From Thiogranum sp963752745 (GTDB taxonomy: Bacteria; Pseudomonadota; Gammaproteobacteria; DSM-19610), in NCBI GenBank assembly GCA_963752745.1, contig CAVWAK010000022.1, positions 1 through 64,000 on the forward strand: a DNA stretch of 64,000 nucleotides, given 5' to 3'. A model generated the notes under the pieces. It saw only the letters and a program-made list of their open reading frames with translations. It searched no databases and was not told the DNA's origin. Within the stretch, counting starts at the first letter, position 1. Every line of letters starts with the position of its first letter. Shown here one piece after another: positions 50,756-59,709 of this stretch. Both the position numbers and the translations under genes were made by a program.

Positions 50756-52246
50756 TCAGGAGAGGCGTTTACGCTCATTAGAAGGGGGTATGGACATTGC
50801 CTCGCGGTACTTGGCGATGGTACGGCGCGCGACCTTGATGCCCTGGTCGTCCAGCAGGCTGGCGATTTTACTGTCGCTCAGCGGTTTGGTCGGTGTTTCT
50901 GCGGCCACGAGTTTTTTAATGATGGCGCGGATCGCTGTTGCGGAGCACTCGCCGCCATCAGCCGTGCCAACGTGGCTGGAGAAGAAATATTTGAATTCGA
51001 AGATGCCACCCGGTGTGTGCATGTATTTTTGTGTGGTAACACGGGAAATGGTGGACTCGTGCATTTCCACGCTGTCGGCGATATCACGCAGAACCAGTGG
51101 TTTCATGGCTTCGTCGCCGTATTCGAAAAAATTACGCTGTCGTTCGACAATGCAGCGCGCGACTTTCAGCAGGGTTTCATGGCGACTTTGCAGGCTCTTG
51201 AGAAACCAGCGCGCTTCCTGCAGATGGTTACGCAGATAGGTGTTGTCCTCGCTGTTGTCGGCACGCTTCACCAGGCTTGCGTAGTGACTGTTGATGCGTA
51301 TCCGGGGCGCTGCGTCGATATTCAGATCCACCTGCCATTTGCCCTTGTTTTTAAACACGAATACATCGGGCACTACATACTGCGGTTTGCTGCTGGTAAT
51401 CTGGGAACCCGGCCTGGGGTTGAGCGACTGAACCAGCGTCAGCACTTCCTGAAGCTCGGCTTCACTCAGCTTCATGCGCCGCATAATCTGATTATAGTCC
51501 CGATTTCCCAGCAGGTTGACGTGTTCATGCACCAAAATCAGTGCCTGGGCTCGCCACGGGGTTTCCTTATCGAGCGCATTTAACTGAATTAAAAGACATT
51601 CTGCCGGGTTGCGGGCGCCCACGCCAACCGGATCGAAATGCTGTATACGGCGCAAAACTGCCTGAACTTCCTCGATACCGACTTCCTGTTCGGGCTCGAG
51701 CTTGAGGCTGTCGAGCAGGTCTTCGAGTGACAGGGGCATATAGCCATCATCATTTATGGCATCGATGATGGAATCAGCGATAACGCGGTCTTCGTCACTA
51801 AAGGGTGTGAGGTCGAGTTGCCAGGCCAGATGTTCCTGCAGGCTCTCGCTGCCACTGCTGTGGGTTTCAAAAAAATCCCTGTTGTCACCTTCTGCCGGTG
51901 CACTGTAAGTCGTGGCGCCCATATCGTAGGTGTCTTCCCACTGAGTATCCATTGCCAGATCTTCGGGCATGGTCTCCGAGGCAGTGCCAACTTCGGTTTC
52001 CGAGGCATCGGGAGTGCCGTCTTTTGCGGTATCGTTCTTGGCATCCTGTCCCGGTGCACTCTCACCGCCTTCCGCTGCAGCCGGCGTCTCGTTTTCCTCG
52101 CGCTCCAGCATCAGATTGGAGTCGAGTATGCCCTGGACTTCCACCTCCAGTTCCAGAGTAGAAAGCTGTAACAGACGAATCGCCTGCTGCAGCTGAGGCG
52201 TCATGGTGAGGTGCTGGCCAAGCCGAAGTTGGATGGACTGCTTCAT
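50756..52246 (-). CDS. rpoN: RNA polymerase sigma-54 factor
   Basis: A 496-residue sigma-N. Region I begins MKQSIQLRLGQHLTMTPQLQQAIRLLQLS; a long acidic region II (about 55-125) follows; the core-binding and HTH parts end in the RpoN box ARRTIAKYRE (473-482). It is intact and at the standard location after lptB. A possible sigma-54-type promoter (52322-52337) lies upstream, so the gene may be autoregulated. Confidence 0.97.
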   Translation of the reverse strand: MKQSIQLRLGQHLTMTPQLQQAIRLLQLSTLELEVEVQGILDSNLMLEREENETPAAAEGGESAPGQDAKNDTAKDGTPDASETEVGTASETMPEDLAMDTQWEDTYDMGATTYSAPAEGDNRDFFETHSSGSESLQEHLAWQLDLTPFSDEDRVIADSIIDAINDDGYMPLSLEDLLDSLKLEPEQEVGIEEVQAVLRRIQHFDPVGVGARNPAECLLIQLNALDKETPWRAQALILVHEHVNLLGNRDYNQIMRRMKLSEAELQEVLTLVQSLNPRPGSQITSSKPQYVVPDVFVFKNKGKWQVDLNIDAAPRIRINSHYASLVKRADNSEDNTYLRNHLQEARWFLKSLQSRHETLLKVARCIVERQRNFFEYGDEAMKPLVLRDIADSVEMHESTISRVTTQKYMHTPGGIFEFKYFFSSHVGTADGGECSATAIRAIIKKLVAAETPTKPLSDSKIASLLDDQGIKVARRTIAKYREAMSIPPSNERKRLS

Positions 52247-52321
52247 AAGGGTCGGGCTGTACTATCTCTCCGCGATACGGCCAGTAAAGGAACTGCGGCC
52301 GAAAACAGAGTGCCATTCTAC

Positions 52322-52337
52322 TGCATTTATTATGCCA
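52322..52337 (-). promoter_or_regulatory. Candidate -24/-12 (sigma-54) promoter upstream of rpoN
   Basis: On the minus strand TGGCATAATAAATGCA matches the consensus TGGCAYRNNNNTTGCW with one mismatch and keeps the obligatory GG-N10-GC spacing. It lies 76-91 bases before the rpoN ATG. A sigma-70 like pair (TTCACT, 16 bases, TAGAAT at 52320-52315) overlaps it. I saw no activator site; chance occurrence is possible. Confidence 0.4.
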
Positions 52338-52367
52338 GTGAAGCTTTTATTGCAGTTTTTTGAAGAT

Positions 52368-53093
52368 TTACATGGTGAAGTGATCGCCAAGATAGACGTC
52401 GCGCACTTTCTGGTTCTGTAATATTGCATCCGGTGGTCCTTCGGCCAGCGTGTGGCCATTTCCGATAATGTAGGCCCGGTTACAGATTCCGAGCGTTTCG
52501 CGGACATTATGGTCTGTGATCAGTACGCCAATGTTGCGTTCGGTCAAATGTTCAACAATACGTTGAATGTCGATAACCGATATCGGGTCGACGCCGGCAA
52601 ACGGTTCGTCGAGCAAGATAAAACGCGGTTCCATAGCCAGCGCCCGGGCAATTTCAACTCGCCGGCGTTCGCCGCCCGAGAGGCTCAGGCCCATCTGGTC
52701 ACGCAGGTGACCAATATGGAGTTCGTGCAACAATTCTTCCAGTTTATCGGCACGATTCCTGCGACTTAAATTTTTGCGCATCTCCAGTACTGCGAGCAGA
52801 TTGTCGGCTACACTGAGTTTGCGAAAGACCGAGGCCTCCTGGGGAAGGTAACCGACCCCGTGGCGCGCGCGGACGTGCATGGGGAAGTGGGTCAGTTCCT
52901 GATCGTCGAGCCATACCGAGCCGCCATCACTGGGGATGAGGCCGACTATCATGTAGAAGCAAGTGGTTTTTCCCGCACCGTTCGGACCTAGCAGGCCCAC
53001 GACTTCACCGCTGTCGACGGCAAGAGACACAGACTCAACCACTGTCTTTCTCGAGTAACTCTTCTTCAGGTTGCGCGCTTCCAGACGACTCAT
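52368..53093 (-). CDS. lptB: LPS export ABC transporter ATPase LptB
   Basis: A 241-residue ATPase driving LPS extraction by LptFG. Walker A GPNGAGKT (about 37-44), signature LSGGERRRVEIARALA and Walker B FILLDEPFAGVDP are complete. The start overlaps the lptA stop by four bases. The lptC-lptA-lptB order followed by rpoN is the standard gammaproteobacterial layout. Confidence 0.96.
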   Translation of the reverse strand: MSRLEARNLKKSYSRKTVVESVSLAVDSGEVVGLLGPNGAGKTTCFYMIVGLIPSDGGSVWLDDQELTHFPMHVRARHGVGYLPQEASVFRKLSVADNLLAVLEMRKNLSRRNRADKLEELLHELHIGHLRDQMGLSLSGGERRRVEIARALAMEPRFILLDEPFAGVDPISVIDIQRIVEHLTERNIGVLITDHNVRETLGICNRAYIIGNGHTLAEGPPDAILQNQKVRDVYLGDHFTM

Positions 53094-53611
53094 GGGGCGG
53101 GTGCTTCGCTAGCCTTCTTTTCGGTTTTTGGTTGAATGACGATACGAACCCGGTCGTTTGGTTTGTCCGTCCCCGCGTTTACCTTGTCCTTGGCGACATC
53201 ATATTCGATACGCTCGCTGCGCAATGTGTCGCCTTCCTGTTCTACTTCGGCCTGTTTCAGCAGAATGATGTATTCGGGGTTGGTGTAGTACTCCATGCGC
53301 AGGGCTTTGGCACGCACGTCCTTATCCTTGTTGTCGGGTCTTTGCTTGTAGGTGGCAGGCTTGCCATCCATGATAACTTTATCGACGTCGTCATCCTTGT
53401 TGTGAACTGTCATGGTCTCGCCGGTAAGTACCAGTGTGCCCTGGGTGACTTTGACATTGCCGCGATAGATGCTAATACCGTCGGCGTCGTTAAGCTCGGC
53501 ACGATCGGCCTCGATCAGCATCGGCTGGTTGCGGTCGGTGGACAATGACCAGCCGAGAGACGGCAGCAGACATAGTGCCAGTATGAGTCCTGGCTGGTGC
53601 CATTTATTCAT
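53090..53611 (-). CDS. lptA: LPS periplasmic bridge protein LptA
   Basis: A 173-residue OstA-like protein with a signal peptide (MNKWHQPGLILALCLLPSLG, about 22 residues). The mature part has the beta-jellyroll pattern QPMLIEADRAELNDADG and MEYYTNPEYIILL. It forms the periplasmic bridge between LptC and LptD. It overlaps lptC by eight bases. The C-terminal tail is Lys/Pro/Ala rich and probably disordered. Confidence 0.95.
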   Translation of the reverse strand: MNKWHQPGLILALCLLPSLGWSLSTDRNQPMLIEADRAELNDADGISIYRGNVKVTQGTLVLTGETMTVHNKDDDVDKVIMDGKPATYKQRPDNKDKDVRAKALRMEYYTNPEYIILLKQAEVEQEGDTLRSERIEYDVAKDKVNAGTDKPNDRVRIVIQPKTEKKASEAPAP

Positions 53612-54152
53612 GAATTCCCCTTACATTTCCGCGCAGTTCCAGCCGCTGGCCTCCCAGTTCGGCACGAAACCCGTCAGCACTAACATGCCAGCTCCCGGAT
53701 TCTAAAACAACCGGCTGGTCGGTTTCGGCAACATCACCCCGGTCGGCAATACGTAACAGTTCCGTGTTTAGGACAAGATTGCCATTTCCCCGTTCCCTTG
53801 CCAGCTTAACTTGTTGTTCCAGTAGCAAGGCGGCCTGGGTTTCACTGATGCGGCCATTGCGGGCGCTGGCACGCCAGTGTTGCTGGCGATTGTCCACCAG
53901 GGTCAGGCGGGGTTCGTGTAAGCGAGCGTCGGGTTCCCCTGGCCATTGTTCCAGTCTGTCAGCATGCAGTTGTCGCGATGTCTCGCCCTGATCACTAAAT
54001 TGCTGCCACATCAGGTTCTCAATAAAGAGATCGGGCAGGTTTGCAGCTCGCTGGACAGTTGAAAATGACTGGTTGGTATAGAAATGAAGCCAGATGATGG
54101 CCAGACTGGCAAGGCAGGCAACCAACAGAATTCGACGCTGCCGGGCGGTCAC
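53604..54152 (-). CDS. lptC: LPS export protein LptC
   Basis: A 182-residue protein with a single N-terminal membrane anchor (about residues 6-24) and a periplasmic jellyroll domain that hands LPS to LptA. The family pattern continues through FIENLMWQQFSDQGETS to the C-terminal FRAELGGQRLELRGNVRG. It overlaps kdsC by four bases and lptA by eight. Confidence 0.92.
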   Translation of the reverse strand: MTARQRRILLVACLASLAIIWLHFYTNQSFSTVQRAANLPDLFIENLMWQQFSDQGETSRQLHADRLEQWPGEPDARLHEPRLTLVDNRQQHWRASARNGRISETQAALLLEQQVKLARERGNGNLVLNTELLRIADRGDVAETDQPVVLESGSWHVSADGFRAELGGQRLELRGNVRGIHE

Positions 54153-54670
54153 AAGTAGCTTTCCAGCTCCCGTTGCAGCACACCATGGGCTTCCAGCAGC
54201 ATTTCGCAGACATCGCGAGCGGCACCATGCCCGCCGGCACGCGGGGTTTGCCAGTGTGCATGACGTACTACCCAGGGGTGGGCATTCTGCACGGCGATTG
54301 CCAGGCCAACCTTGCGCATCACCGGGAGGTCAACCACATCGTCGCCGACGTAGGCGACTTGATCAGGTTCCAGGTCAACAACGGTCAACAGGTGAGCAAA
54401 GGCTTCCAGTTTGTTTTCCTGGCCCTGGTAGAGTAAATCGATGCCAAGGTTCCGCATACGGTGTTCGACGACTTTCGAGGTGCGGCCGGTGATGATGGCG
54501 CAGCGCACGCCATGTTTTTGCAGCATTTTGAGGCCGTGACCGTCCTGGGAATTAAATGCCTTGTATTCCTGGCCATCGTCGCCAAAAAACAGTCCGCCAT
54601 CGGTCAGTACTCCATCGACATCCAGAATCAGTAACTTGATGCGCGCGGCTTTTTCGAGAATATCTTTCAT
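54149..54670 (-). CDS. kdsC: 3-deoxy-D-manno-octulosonate 8-phosphate phosphatase KdsC
   Basis: A 173-residue HAD-family phosphatase giving Kdo for LPS. The nucleophile motif is LILDVDGVLTDGGLFF (Asp13 and Asp15 region), with TGRTS and GDDVVDLPVM as later HAD motifs. ATG 54670 (MKDILEKA) is chosen; the longer frame runs back into kdsD. It stands between kdsD and lptC in the Kdo-LPS transport operon. Confidence 0.95.
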   Translation of the reverse strand: MKDILEKAARIKLLILDVDGVLTDGGLFFGDDGQEYKAFNSQDGHGLKMLQKHGVRCAIITGRTSKVVEHRMRNLGIDLLYQGQENKLEAFAHLLTVVDLEPDQVAYVGDDVVDLPVMRKVGLAIAVQNAHPWVVRHAHWQTPRAGGHGAARDVCEMLLEAHGVLQRELESYL

Positions 54671-54683
54671 TCGGTGTCCCTCA

Positions 54684-55655
54684 CTAAACCACTCCGGCGC
54701 GCAGCATGTCGTGCATGTTGAGCGCGCCGACCAGTTTTTTATTTTCATCGACCACCAGCAGGGCGCTGAATTTGCCATTTTCCATTATCTGCAGCGCCTC
54801 GGCAGCCAGCAGACCGGGAGATACCAGGGTGCAGTTTTGGGTCATGAGCTCATCAATTGGAGTGGCATTGAGATCTGCGCCACGGTCCAGTGCGCGACGC
54901 AGGTCTCCATCCGTGAAAATACCCTGCACAATGTTATTTTCATCGACGATGGCTGTGGCACCCAGCTCCTTGCGCGTCATTTCCAGCAATGCGTCGCATA
55001 TCAGCGTCCCGGTTTGCACTTTCGGGACACGATCACCAGTGTGGAGAAGGTCATCAATAAGTAGCAAAAGTCGCCGGCCAAGCTTGCCGCCGGGGTGTGA
55101 ACGGGCGAAATCATCGGGTGTGAAGCCACGCACTTCCAGTAATGAGATAGCCAAGGCGTCGCCCATGGCGAGTGCTGCGGTGGTGCTGGCGGTTGGCGCC
55201 AGTCCCAGCGGGCAGGCTTCTTCCTTGACGCTGACGTCGATGTTCACCGTGGCTGCCGTAGCCAGTGCCGATTGAGGATTTCCGGTTAGTGAAATCAGTG
55301 GCACATCCAGGCGCTTTATTATGGGCAGTATAGTAAGAATTTCTTCCGTGGAGCCCGAGTTGGACAGTGCTATCACCACGTCTTTGGCTGTGATCATGCC
55401 CAGGTCGCCGTGGCTGGCTTCGCCCGGGTGGACAAAAAATGCGGGTGTGCCGGTGCTGGCCAGAGTGGCAGCAATTTTGCCGCCGATGTGGCCGGATTTG
55501 CCCATGCCGATGACTACCACTCTGCCTTCACACTCGAGCATGTAGTGGCATGCTCGAACGAAATCGTTATCGATGCGGGATTTCAGTGCTTCAATGGCGC
55601 TGGCTTCGATTCTCAGCACCTCCAGGCCCAGTTTTTTCAGGGTTTCATCGGTCAT
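54684..55655 (-). CDS. kdsD: Arabinose-5-phosphate isomerase KdsD
   Basis: A 323-residue enzyme making A5P for Kdo synthesis. It has an N-terminal SIS sugar-isomerase domain (GMGKSGHIGGKIAATLASTG, about 50-69; HPGEASHGDLGM) and a C-terminal CBS pair. It lies 13 bases upstream of kdsC and 17 bases after yrbG. Length and domain order are as in E. coli. Confidence 0.96.
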   Translation of the reverse strand: MTDETLKKLGLEVLRIEASAIEALKSRIDNDFVRACHYMLECEGRVVVIGMGKSGHIGGKIAATLASTGTPAFFVHPGEASHGDLGMITAKDVVIALSNSGSTEEILTILPIIKRLDVPLISLTGNPQSALATAATVNIDVSVKEEACPLGLAPTASTTAALAMGDALAISLLEVRGFTPDDFARSHPGGKLGRRLLLLIDDLLHTGDRVPKVQTGTLICDALLEMTRKELGATAIVDENNIVQGIFTDGDLRRALDRGADLNATPIDELMTQNCTLVSPGLLAAEALQIMENGKFSALLVVDENKKLVGALNMHDMLRAGVV

Positions 55656-55672
55656 TTATAGTGATTGCTGTG

Positions 55673-56644
55673 CTAGCGGACGACGGCCAAGTATAACAGG
55701 GTCTGGTAGCCCGCATAGGCAGCCAGCAGGAGCAGCCCCTCGCCGCGATTGATGCGCCGCCCCCGACCGCGAATTCCGTAAGCCATTAAAAACAGGGCGA
55801 CCGTCAGTCCGATCATCACCGGCATGTCGCGACTCACAACGGCCGGGTCGACAGGTCCGGGGCTAATAATCCCCGGTATACCCAGCACGGCCAGAATATT
55901 GAACATGTTGGAACCGATGACGTTGCCGATAGCGATATCGGGTTCATTTTTCAGGACGCTGGCGATCGATGCAGCCAATTCGGGAAGACTGGTCCCCAGT
56001 GCCACAATGGTCAGTCCGATGATCAGATCGCTGATGCCGAAATGCTCGGCAATACCAACCGCGCCCCAGACCAGCATCCGCGAACTGCCGACCAGCACCA
56101 CCAGTCCGATAATTAGCCACATCAGCGACTGGGCGAGTGACAAATCAGTCGGAACTTCGGCTTCATACTCGGCCACAACCGGATCCATGTCGCGGCTGCT
56201 TATGCCAATGTAAAGCACGGCCGCCAGCATGATCATCAAGCCAAGCAGTAGTAGCAGGCCGTCGTTGTAGTCCAGGGTGCCGTCCCTGAGTAGCAGGTAG
56301 GCAACCAGCGCGGTGCCGATAAGTACCGGCAGCTCACGTTTGACAATGCCTGAGTGTATCGATAGCGGTGCGACCAGGGCAGTGATACCCAGGATCAGGG
56401 CGATGTTGGTGATGTTGGAACCAATGGCATTACCGATTGCCAGCCCGGGGTTACCCTGCAGCGCGGCCATGACCGAGACCAGGATTTCCGGGGCGGAGGT
56501 CCCGAACCCAACGATCGTGAGGCCGATGATTAACGGAGAAACCCCCAGGTTGCGGGCGGTGCCTGCAGCCCCCATGACGAAGCGGTCCGCACCCCACACG
56601 AGCAGGGCAAAGCCGGAGATGACAGCAATTATTTGTACCCACAT
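55673..56644 (-). CDS. yrbG: Calcium/sodium antiporter YrbG
   Basis: A 323-residue K+-dependent Na+/Ca2+ exchanger-type membrane protein. Two inverted repeats carry the ion-binding motifs GFGTSAPEILVS and ALGTSLPELAASI, each paired with GNAIGSN or GNVIGSN. About ten helices. It leads the kdsD-kdsC-lpt run, the conserved position, and is divergent from the Cys-rich small gene and the mla operon. Confidence 0.93.
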   Translation of the reverse strand: MWVQIIAVISGFALLVWGADRFVMGAAGTARNLGVSPLIIGLTIVGFGTSAPEILVSVMAALQGNPGLAIGNAIGSNITNIALILGITALVAPLSIHSGIVKRELPVLIGTALVAYLLLRDGTLDYNDGLLLLLGLMIMLAAVLYIGISSRDMDPVVAEYEAEVPTDLSLAQSLMWLIIGLVVLVGSSRMLVWGAVGIAEHFGISDLIIGLTIVALGTSLPELAASIASVLKNEPDIAIGNVIGSNMFNILAVLGIPGIISPGPVDPAVVSRDMPVMIGLTVALFLMAYGIRGRGRRINRGEGLLLLAAYAGYQTLLYLAVVR

Positions 56645-56818
56645 AGGGACGGTATATTAGCGATTCATTTTGCAGGGTGACAGATTTGTTTGCGTTTTTG
56701 TTGGCGGAGGGGCGGTTGAGGAGGCTGGAGTTCGGGTGAGCAGTTGTTTCCGCAGGCCAGGCGGGCGTGCTGCCCGGTGTTGCCGTACAATCGAGATTCG
56801 AGAAGAGTTGATCAAATA

Positions 56819-57007
56819 ATGAGCAACGTCGTTACTTTTAAAAAGCCGAAAGCGGCCAAAAAGCACAAGGGCAATACTTTGTGCAGACGCGGTTTCCACA
56901 AATGGGCGGTCGTCGATACCCCGTTTGACAGCCAGCAGGGACGGCTGGTTACGCGTTACCGTTGCGAGCGGTGCGGGCAGGAAAAAATCGAAGCACGCTC
57001 GCCGTGA
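56819..57007 (+). CDS. Small Cys-rich zinc-ribbon-like protein
   Basis: A 62-residue basic protein, not of a family I can name with confidence. It has a Lys-rich N-terminus (KKPKAAKKHKG), then CRRGFHKW and a later CERCG, which could form a zinc ribbon (C-x3-H ... CxxC), as in small phage DUF1660-like proteins. An earlier ATG (56744) is less likely. It lies just before mlaF. Confidence 0.6.
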   Translation: MSNVVTFKKPKAAKKHKGNTLCRRGFHKWAVVDTPFDSQQGRLVTRYRCERCGQEKIEARSP

Positions 57008-57065
57008 TGGCTTTGTTCCGTATAATGCCCGCCATCGTCTTCAGGAAGCGGACAAAAATATCGCT

Positions 57066-57860
57066 GTGGAACCTCTGGTAAAAATCCGTGATCTTCATTT
57101 TTCACGCGGCGATCGCAAGATCTTCGATGGCGTGGACCTGGATATTCCCCGGGGCAAGGTCACCGCTATCATGGGGCCGAGTGGTACCGGTAAGACCACG
57201 TTGCTGCGTCTCATCGGTGGTCAGCTCAACCCGGACCAGGGAAGCGTGGTTGTTGACGGCCAGGAGGTGCCCGATTTAAGCCATTCGGCGCTGTATCAGC
57301 TTCGCCAACGCATGGGCATGTTGTTCCAGTCCGGCGCCTTGCTTACAGATCTGAACGTTTTCGAGAATGTGGCGTTTCCACTTCGCGAACACACGGCGTT
57401 GCCTGAATCCATGATCCGGAACATGGTGCTGATGAAACTGCAGGCCGTGGGACTACGGGGTGCACACCAGCTGATGCCGAGCGAATTGTCCGGCGGCATG
57501 GCGCGGCGCATCGCGCTGGCGCGGGCTATTGCCCTGGATCCCATGATGATTATGTACGATGAGCCCTTTACCGGGCAGGATCCGATTTCCATGGGGGCGA
57601 TAGTGCAGTTGATCCGCCTGTTGAATGATGCGTTGGGCTTGAGCAGCATTATTGTGTCTCACGATGTTGCCGAGGCGTCAGCGATTTCGGATTACATCTA
57701 TGTAATATCCCAGGGCAAGGTAGTCGGTCACGGCACGCCGGAAGCGCTGGGTAAAACCGATTCCGCCTGGGTCAGACAGTTCATGCAGGGTTTACCTGAT
57801 GGACCGGTACCTTTCCATTACCCGGCGCCGGATTACAGGGAAGATTTACTCCATGCTTGA
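57066..57860 (+). CDS. mlaF: Phospholipid transport ATPase MlaF
   Basis: About 264 residues: the ATPase of the Mla system maintaining outer-membrane lipid asymmetry. Walker A GPSGTGKTT, signature LSGGMARRIALARA and Walker B MIMYDEPFTGQDP are complete. I choose GTG 57066 (VEPLVKIRDLHF), since homologs begin about there; the open frame runs back to 56925 over the small gene. The Shine-Dalgarno is not obvious. The end overlaps mlaE by eight bases. Confidence 0.92.
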   Translation: MEPLVKIRDLHFSRGDRKIFDGVDLDIPRGKVTAIMGPSGTGKTTLLRLIGGQLNPDQGSVVVDGQEVPDLSHSALYQLRQRMGMLFQSGALLTDLNVFENVAFPLREHTALPESMIRNMVLMKLQAVGLRGAHQLMPSELSGGMARRIALARAIALDPMMIMYDEPFTGQDPISMGAIVQLIRLLNDALGLSSIIVSHDVAEASAISDYIYVISQGKVVGHGTPEALGKTDSAWVRQFMQGLPDGPVPFHYPAPDYREDLLHA

Positions 57861-58632
57861 GTGGGTGCGGCAACTGGGGCGCAGTGGTATCGGCCAGTTT
57901 GAGAAGCTTGGACGGGCGAATCTGTTTTTGCTGAATACCCTTGCCGGGTTACCTGAGCTGGTGCGCCGCCCCAGCCTGCTGGTGAAACAGCTCTGGTCAG
58001 TGGGTGTGCTTTCCCTGTTGATCATAGTCGTATCCGGTCTGTTCGTCGGCATGGTGCTTGCGCTGCAAGGTTACAACACGCTGGTGGATTTCGGGGCCGA
58101 AGAATCACTCGGTGTCGCCGTGGCATTATCGATTGTGCGTGAACTGGGGCCGGTCGTAACGGCGTTGCTGTTTGCCGGACGAGCAGGGTCGGCGTTGAGC
58201 GCTGAAATCGGGTTAATGAAAGCCACCGAGCAGCTGTCCGGAATGGAAATGATGGCGGTTGATCCCATGCACCGGGTGATTTCCCCCCGCTTTTTTGCAG
58301 GCGTTCTTTCCATGCCGCTATTGGCGGCTATTTTTAGCGCCGTGGGTATCTATGGTGGTTATTTTGTCGGCGTTGGGCTGCTGGGTGTCGATGACGGTGC
58401 CTACTGGGCACAGATGCAGTCCAAGGTCGATTTTTACGATGATGTTTTAAACGGGGTGATAAAGAGCCTGGTGTTTGGCTGGGTGGTAACCTGGATCGCG
58501 GTGTTCGAGGGCTACGATGCCATACCCACCTCGGAAGGCGTGAGCCGTGCAACCACCCGTACCGTGGTCTACTCAGCATTTGCTGTACTTGGCCTCGACT
58601 TTATACTGACAGCATTGATGTTCGGAGACTGA
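57853..58632 (+). CDS. mlaE: Phospholipid transport permease MlaE
   Basis: A 259-residue inner-membrane permease. Family motifs include VVSGLFVGMVLALQGYNTL, the ELGPVVTALLFAGRAGSALSAEIG segment and a C-terminal VTWIAVFEGYDA. ATG 57853 is used (overlap with mlaF), not the longer frame. mlaD follows after one base. Confidence 0.95.
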   Translation: MLEWVRQLGRSGIGQFEKLGRANLFLLNTLAGLPELVRRPSLLVKQLWSVGVLSLLIIVVSGLFVGMVLALQGYNTLVDFGAEESLGVAVALSIVRELGPVVTALLFAGRAGSALSAEIGLMKATEQLSGMEMMAVDPMHRVISPRFFAGVLSMPLLAAIFSAVGIYGGYFVGVGLLGVDDGAYWAQMQSKVDFYDDVLNGVIKSLVFGWVVTWIAVFEGYDAIPTSEGVSRATTRTVVYSAFAVLGLDFILTALMFGD

Positions 58633-58633
58633 A

Positions 58634-59113
58634 ATGAAAACCAGCAAGACAACCGAATTGATGGTGGGTATGTTCATTGCGGTGGGCGCCGCAGGCTTGT
58701 TCGTACTGGCCATGCAGGTCAGCAATCTGAGCGGCTTTACACCTGCCAACAGCTATACGATAACCGCCAGATTCGAAAACATCGGCGGGCTGAAGGCGCG
58801 TTCTCCGGTGACCGTGGGTGGCGTGCGGATTGGCAGGGTGGCATCCATTGATTATGACAATGACCGTTTCGAAGCCATCGTGGCACTGGAGATGGATGGC
58901 AAGTATGACCAGTTTCCGGACGATACGACCGCCAGCATTTATACTGCGGGTCTGCTTGGCGAGCAGTATGTGGCACTTGAGCCCGGCGGCTCGGAAGATG
59001 TGCTTGCCGAAGGTTCTGAAATCGACCTGACCCAGTCGGCGCTGGTACTGGAAAAGCTGGTCAGCAAATTCCTGTTCGACAAGGCCGCCGAGGGAGGCGA
59101 TCCCGAACCGTGA
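58634..59113 (+). CDS. mlaD: Mla substrate-binding MCE protein MlaD
   Basis: A 159-residue protein with an N-terminal anchor (about 10-28) and a single MCE domain (FENIGGLKARSPVTVGGVRIG, about 47-67; ASIYTAGLLGEQYVAL). It forms a periplasmic hexamer on MlaFE. mlaB follows directly (four-base overlap); the expected mlaC, the periplasmic lipid carrier, is not between them. Confidence 0.95.
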   Translation: MKTSKTTELMVGMFIAVGAAGLFVLAMQVSNLSGFTPANSYTITARFENIGGLKARSPVTVGGVRIGRVASIDYDNDRFEAIVALEMDGKYDQFPDDTTASIYTAGLLGEQYVALEPGGSEDVLAEGSEIDLTQSALVLEKLVSKFLFDKAAEGGDPEP

Positions 59114-59418
59114 GTGAGGCAGAGATCACAGAGCTTTCGGGCGGGCGGCTGGCGATTAACGGCGAACTGACCTTTGCATCGGTGCCGTTGCTGTGGGAGC
59201 GTTGCTGCGATCGATTCTCCGACAATGCAGAGCTGGACATTGATCTCAGCGGTGTTCAGCGGTCTGATAGTGCGGGTCTGGCCCTGCTGGTCGAATGCGT
59301 CCGCCAGGCCCATCAAACCGGCAAAAGCATCCGGTTTTTCAATATCCCTGCCCAGATGCTGGCGATTGCCCGCGTCAGCAGCCTTGATCAAGTGCTTCCA
59401 TTGCATCGCGACACCTGA
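59110..59418 (+). CDS. mlaB: STAS-domain protein MlaB
   Basis: A 102-residue STAS protein that stabilises MlaF. The conserved serine lies in VQRSDSAGLALLVECVRQA. The start GTG 59110 overlaps the mlaD stop (GTGA). Sequence similarity is low, as usual for MlaB, so position carries part of the call. Confidence 0.88.
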   Translation: MSEAEITELSGGRLAINGELTFASVPLLWERCCDRFSDNAELDIDLSGVQRSDSAGLALLVECVRQAHQTGKSIRFFNIPAQMLAIARVSSLDQVLPLHRDT

Positions 59419-59472
59419 TTTCTCTGATTTTATAGTATGATTCGCGCTCCGGTTTTTCAGGTAGACGAAATC

Positions 59473-59709
59473 ATGCAGGCAGACGAATTAAAGAAGGTCA
59501 TCGAAGAAGGCATTCCAGGTGCCCAGGTCGATATCAAGGGAGATGGCGATCACTTTGAAGCAACTATTATCAGCGATAGCTTCGAAGGTAAATCCATGGT
59601 GCAGCAGCACCAGCTGGTATACGGTGCGCTGGGCGACCTGATGCAGGGTGCGGTGCACGCGTTGTCTTTTCGAACCTTCACCACGGCAGAGTGGTCGAAG
59701 CAGCTTTAG
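59473..59709 (+). CDS. ibaG: BolA-family protein IbaG
   Basis: A 78-residue BolA-like protein, partner of monothiol glutaredoxins in Fe-S trafficking. The core HFEATIISDSFEGKSMVQQH carries the conserved His, and HALSFRTFTTAEW ends the domain. ATG 59473 is favoured over 59437. In other gammaproteobacteria murA follows; here 118 bases lead to hisG. Confidence 0.93.
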   Translation: MQADELKKVIEEGIPGAQVDIKGDGDHFEATIISDSFEGKSMVQQHQLVYGALGDLMQGAVHALSFRTFTTAEWSKQL

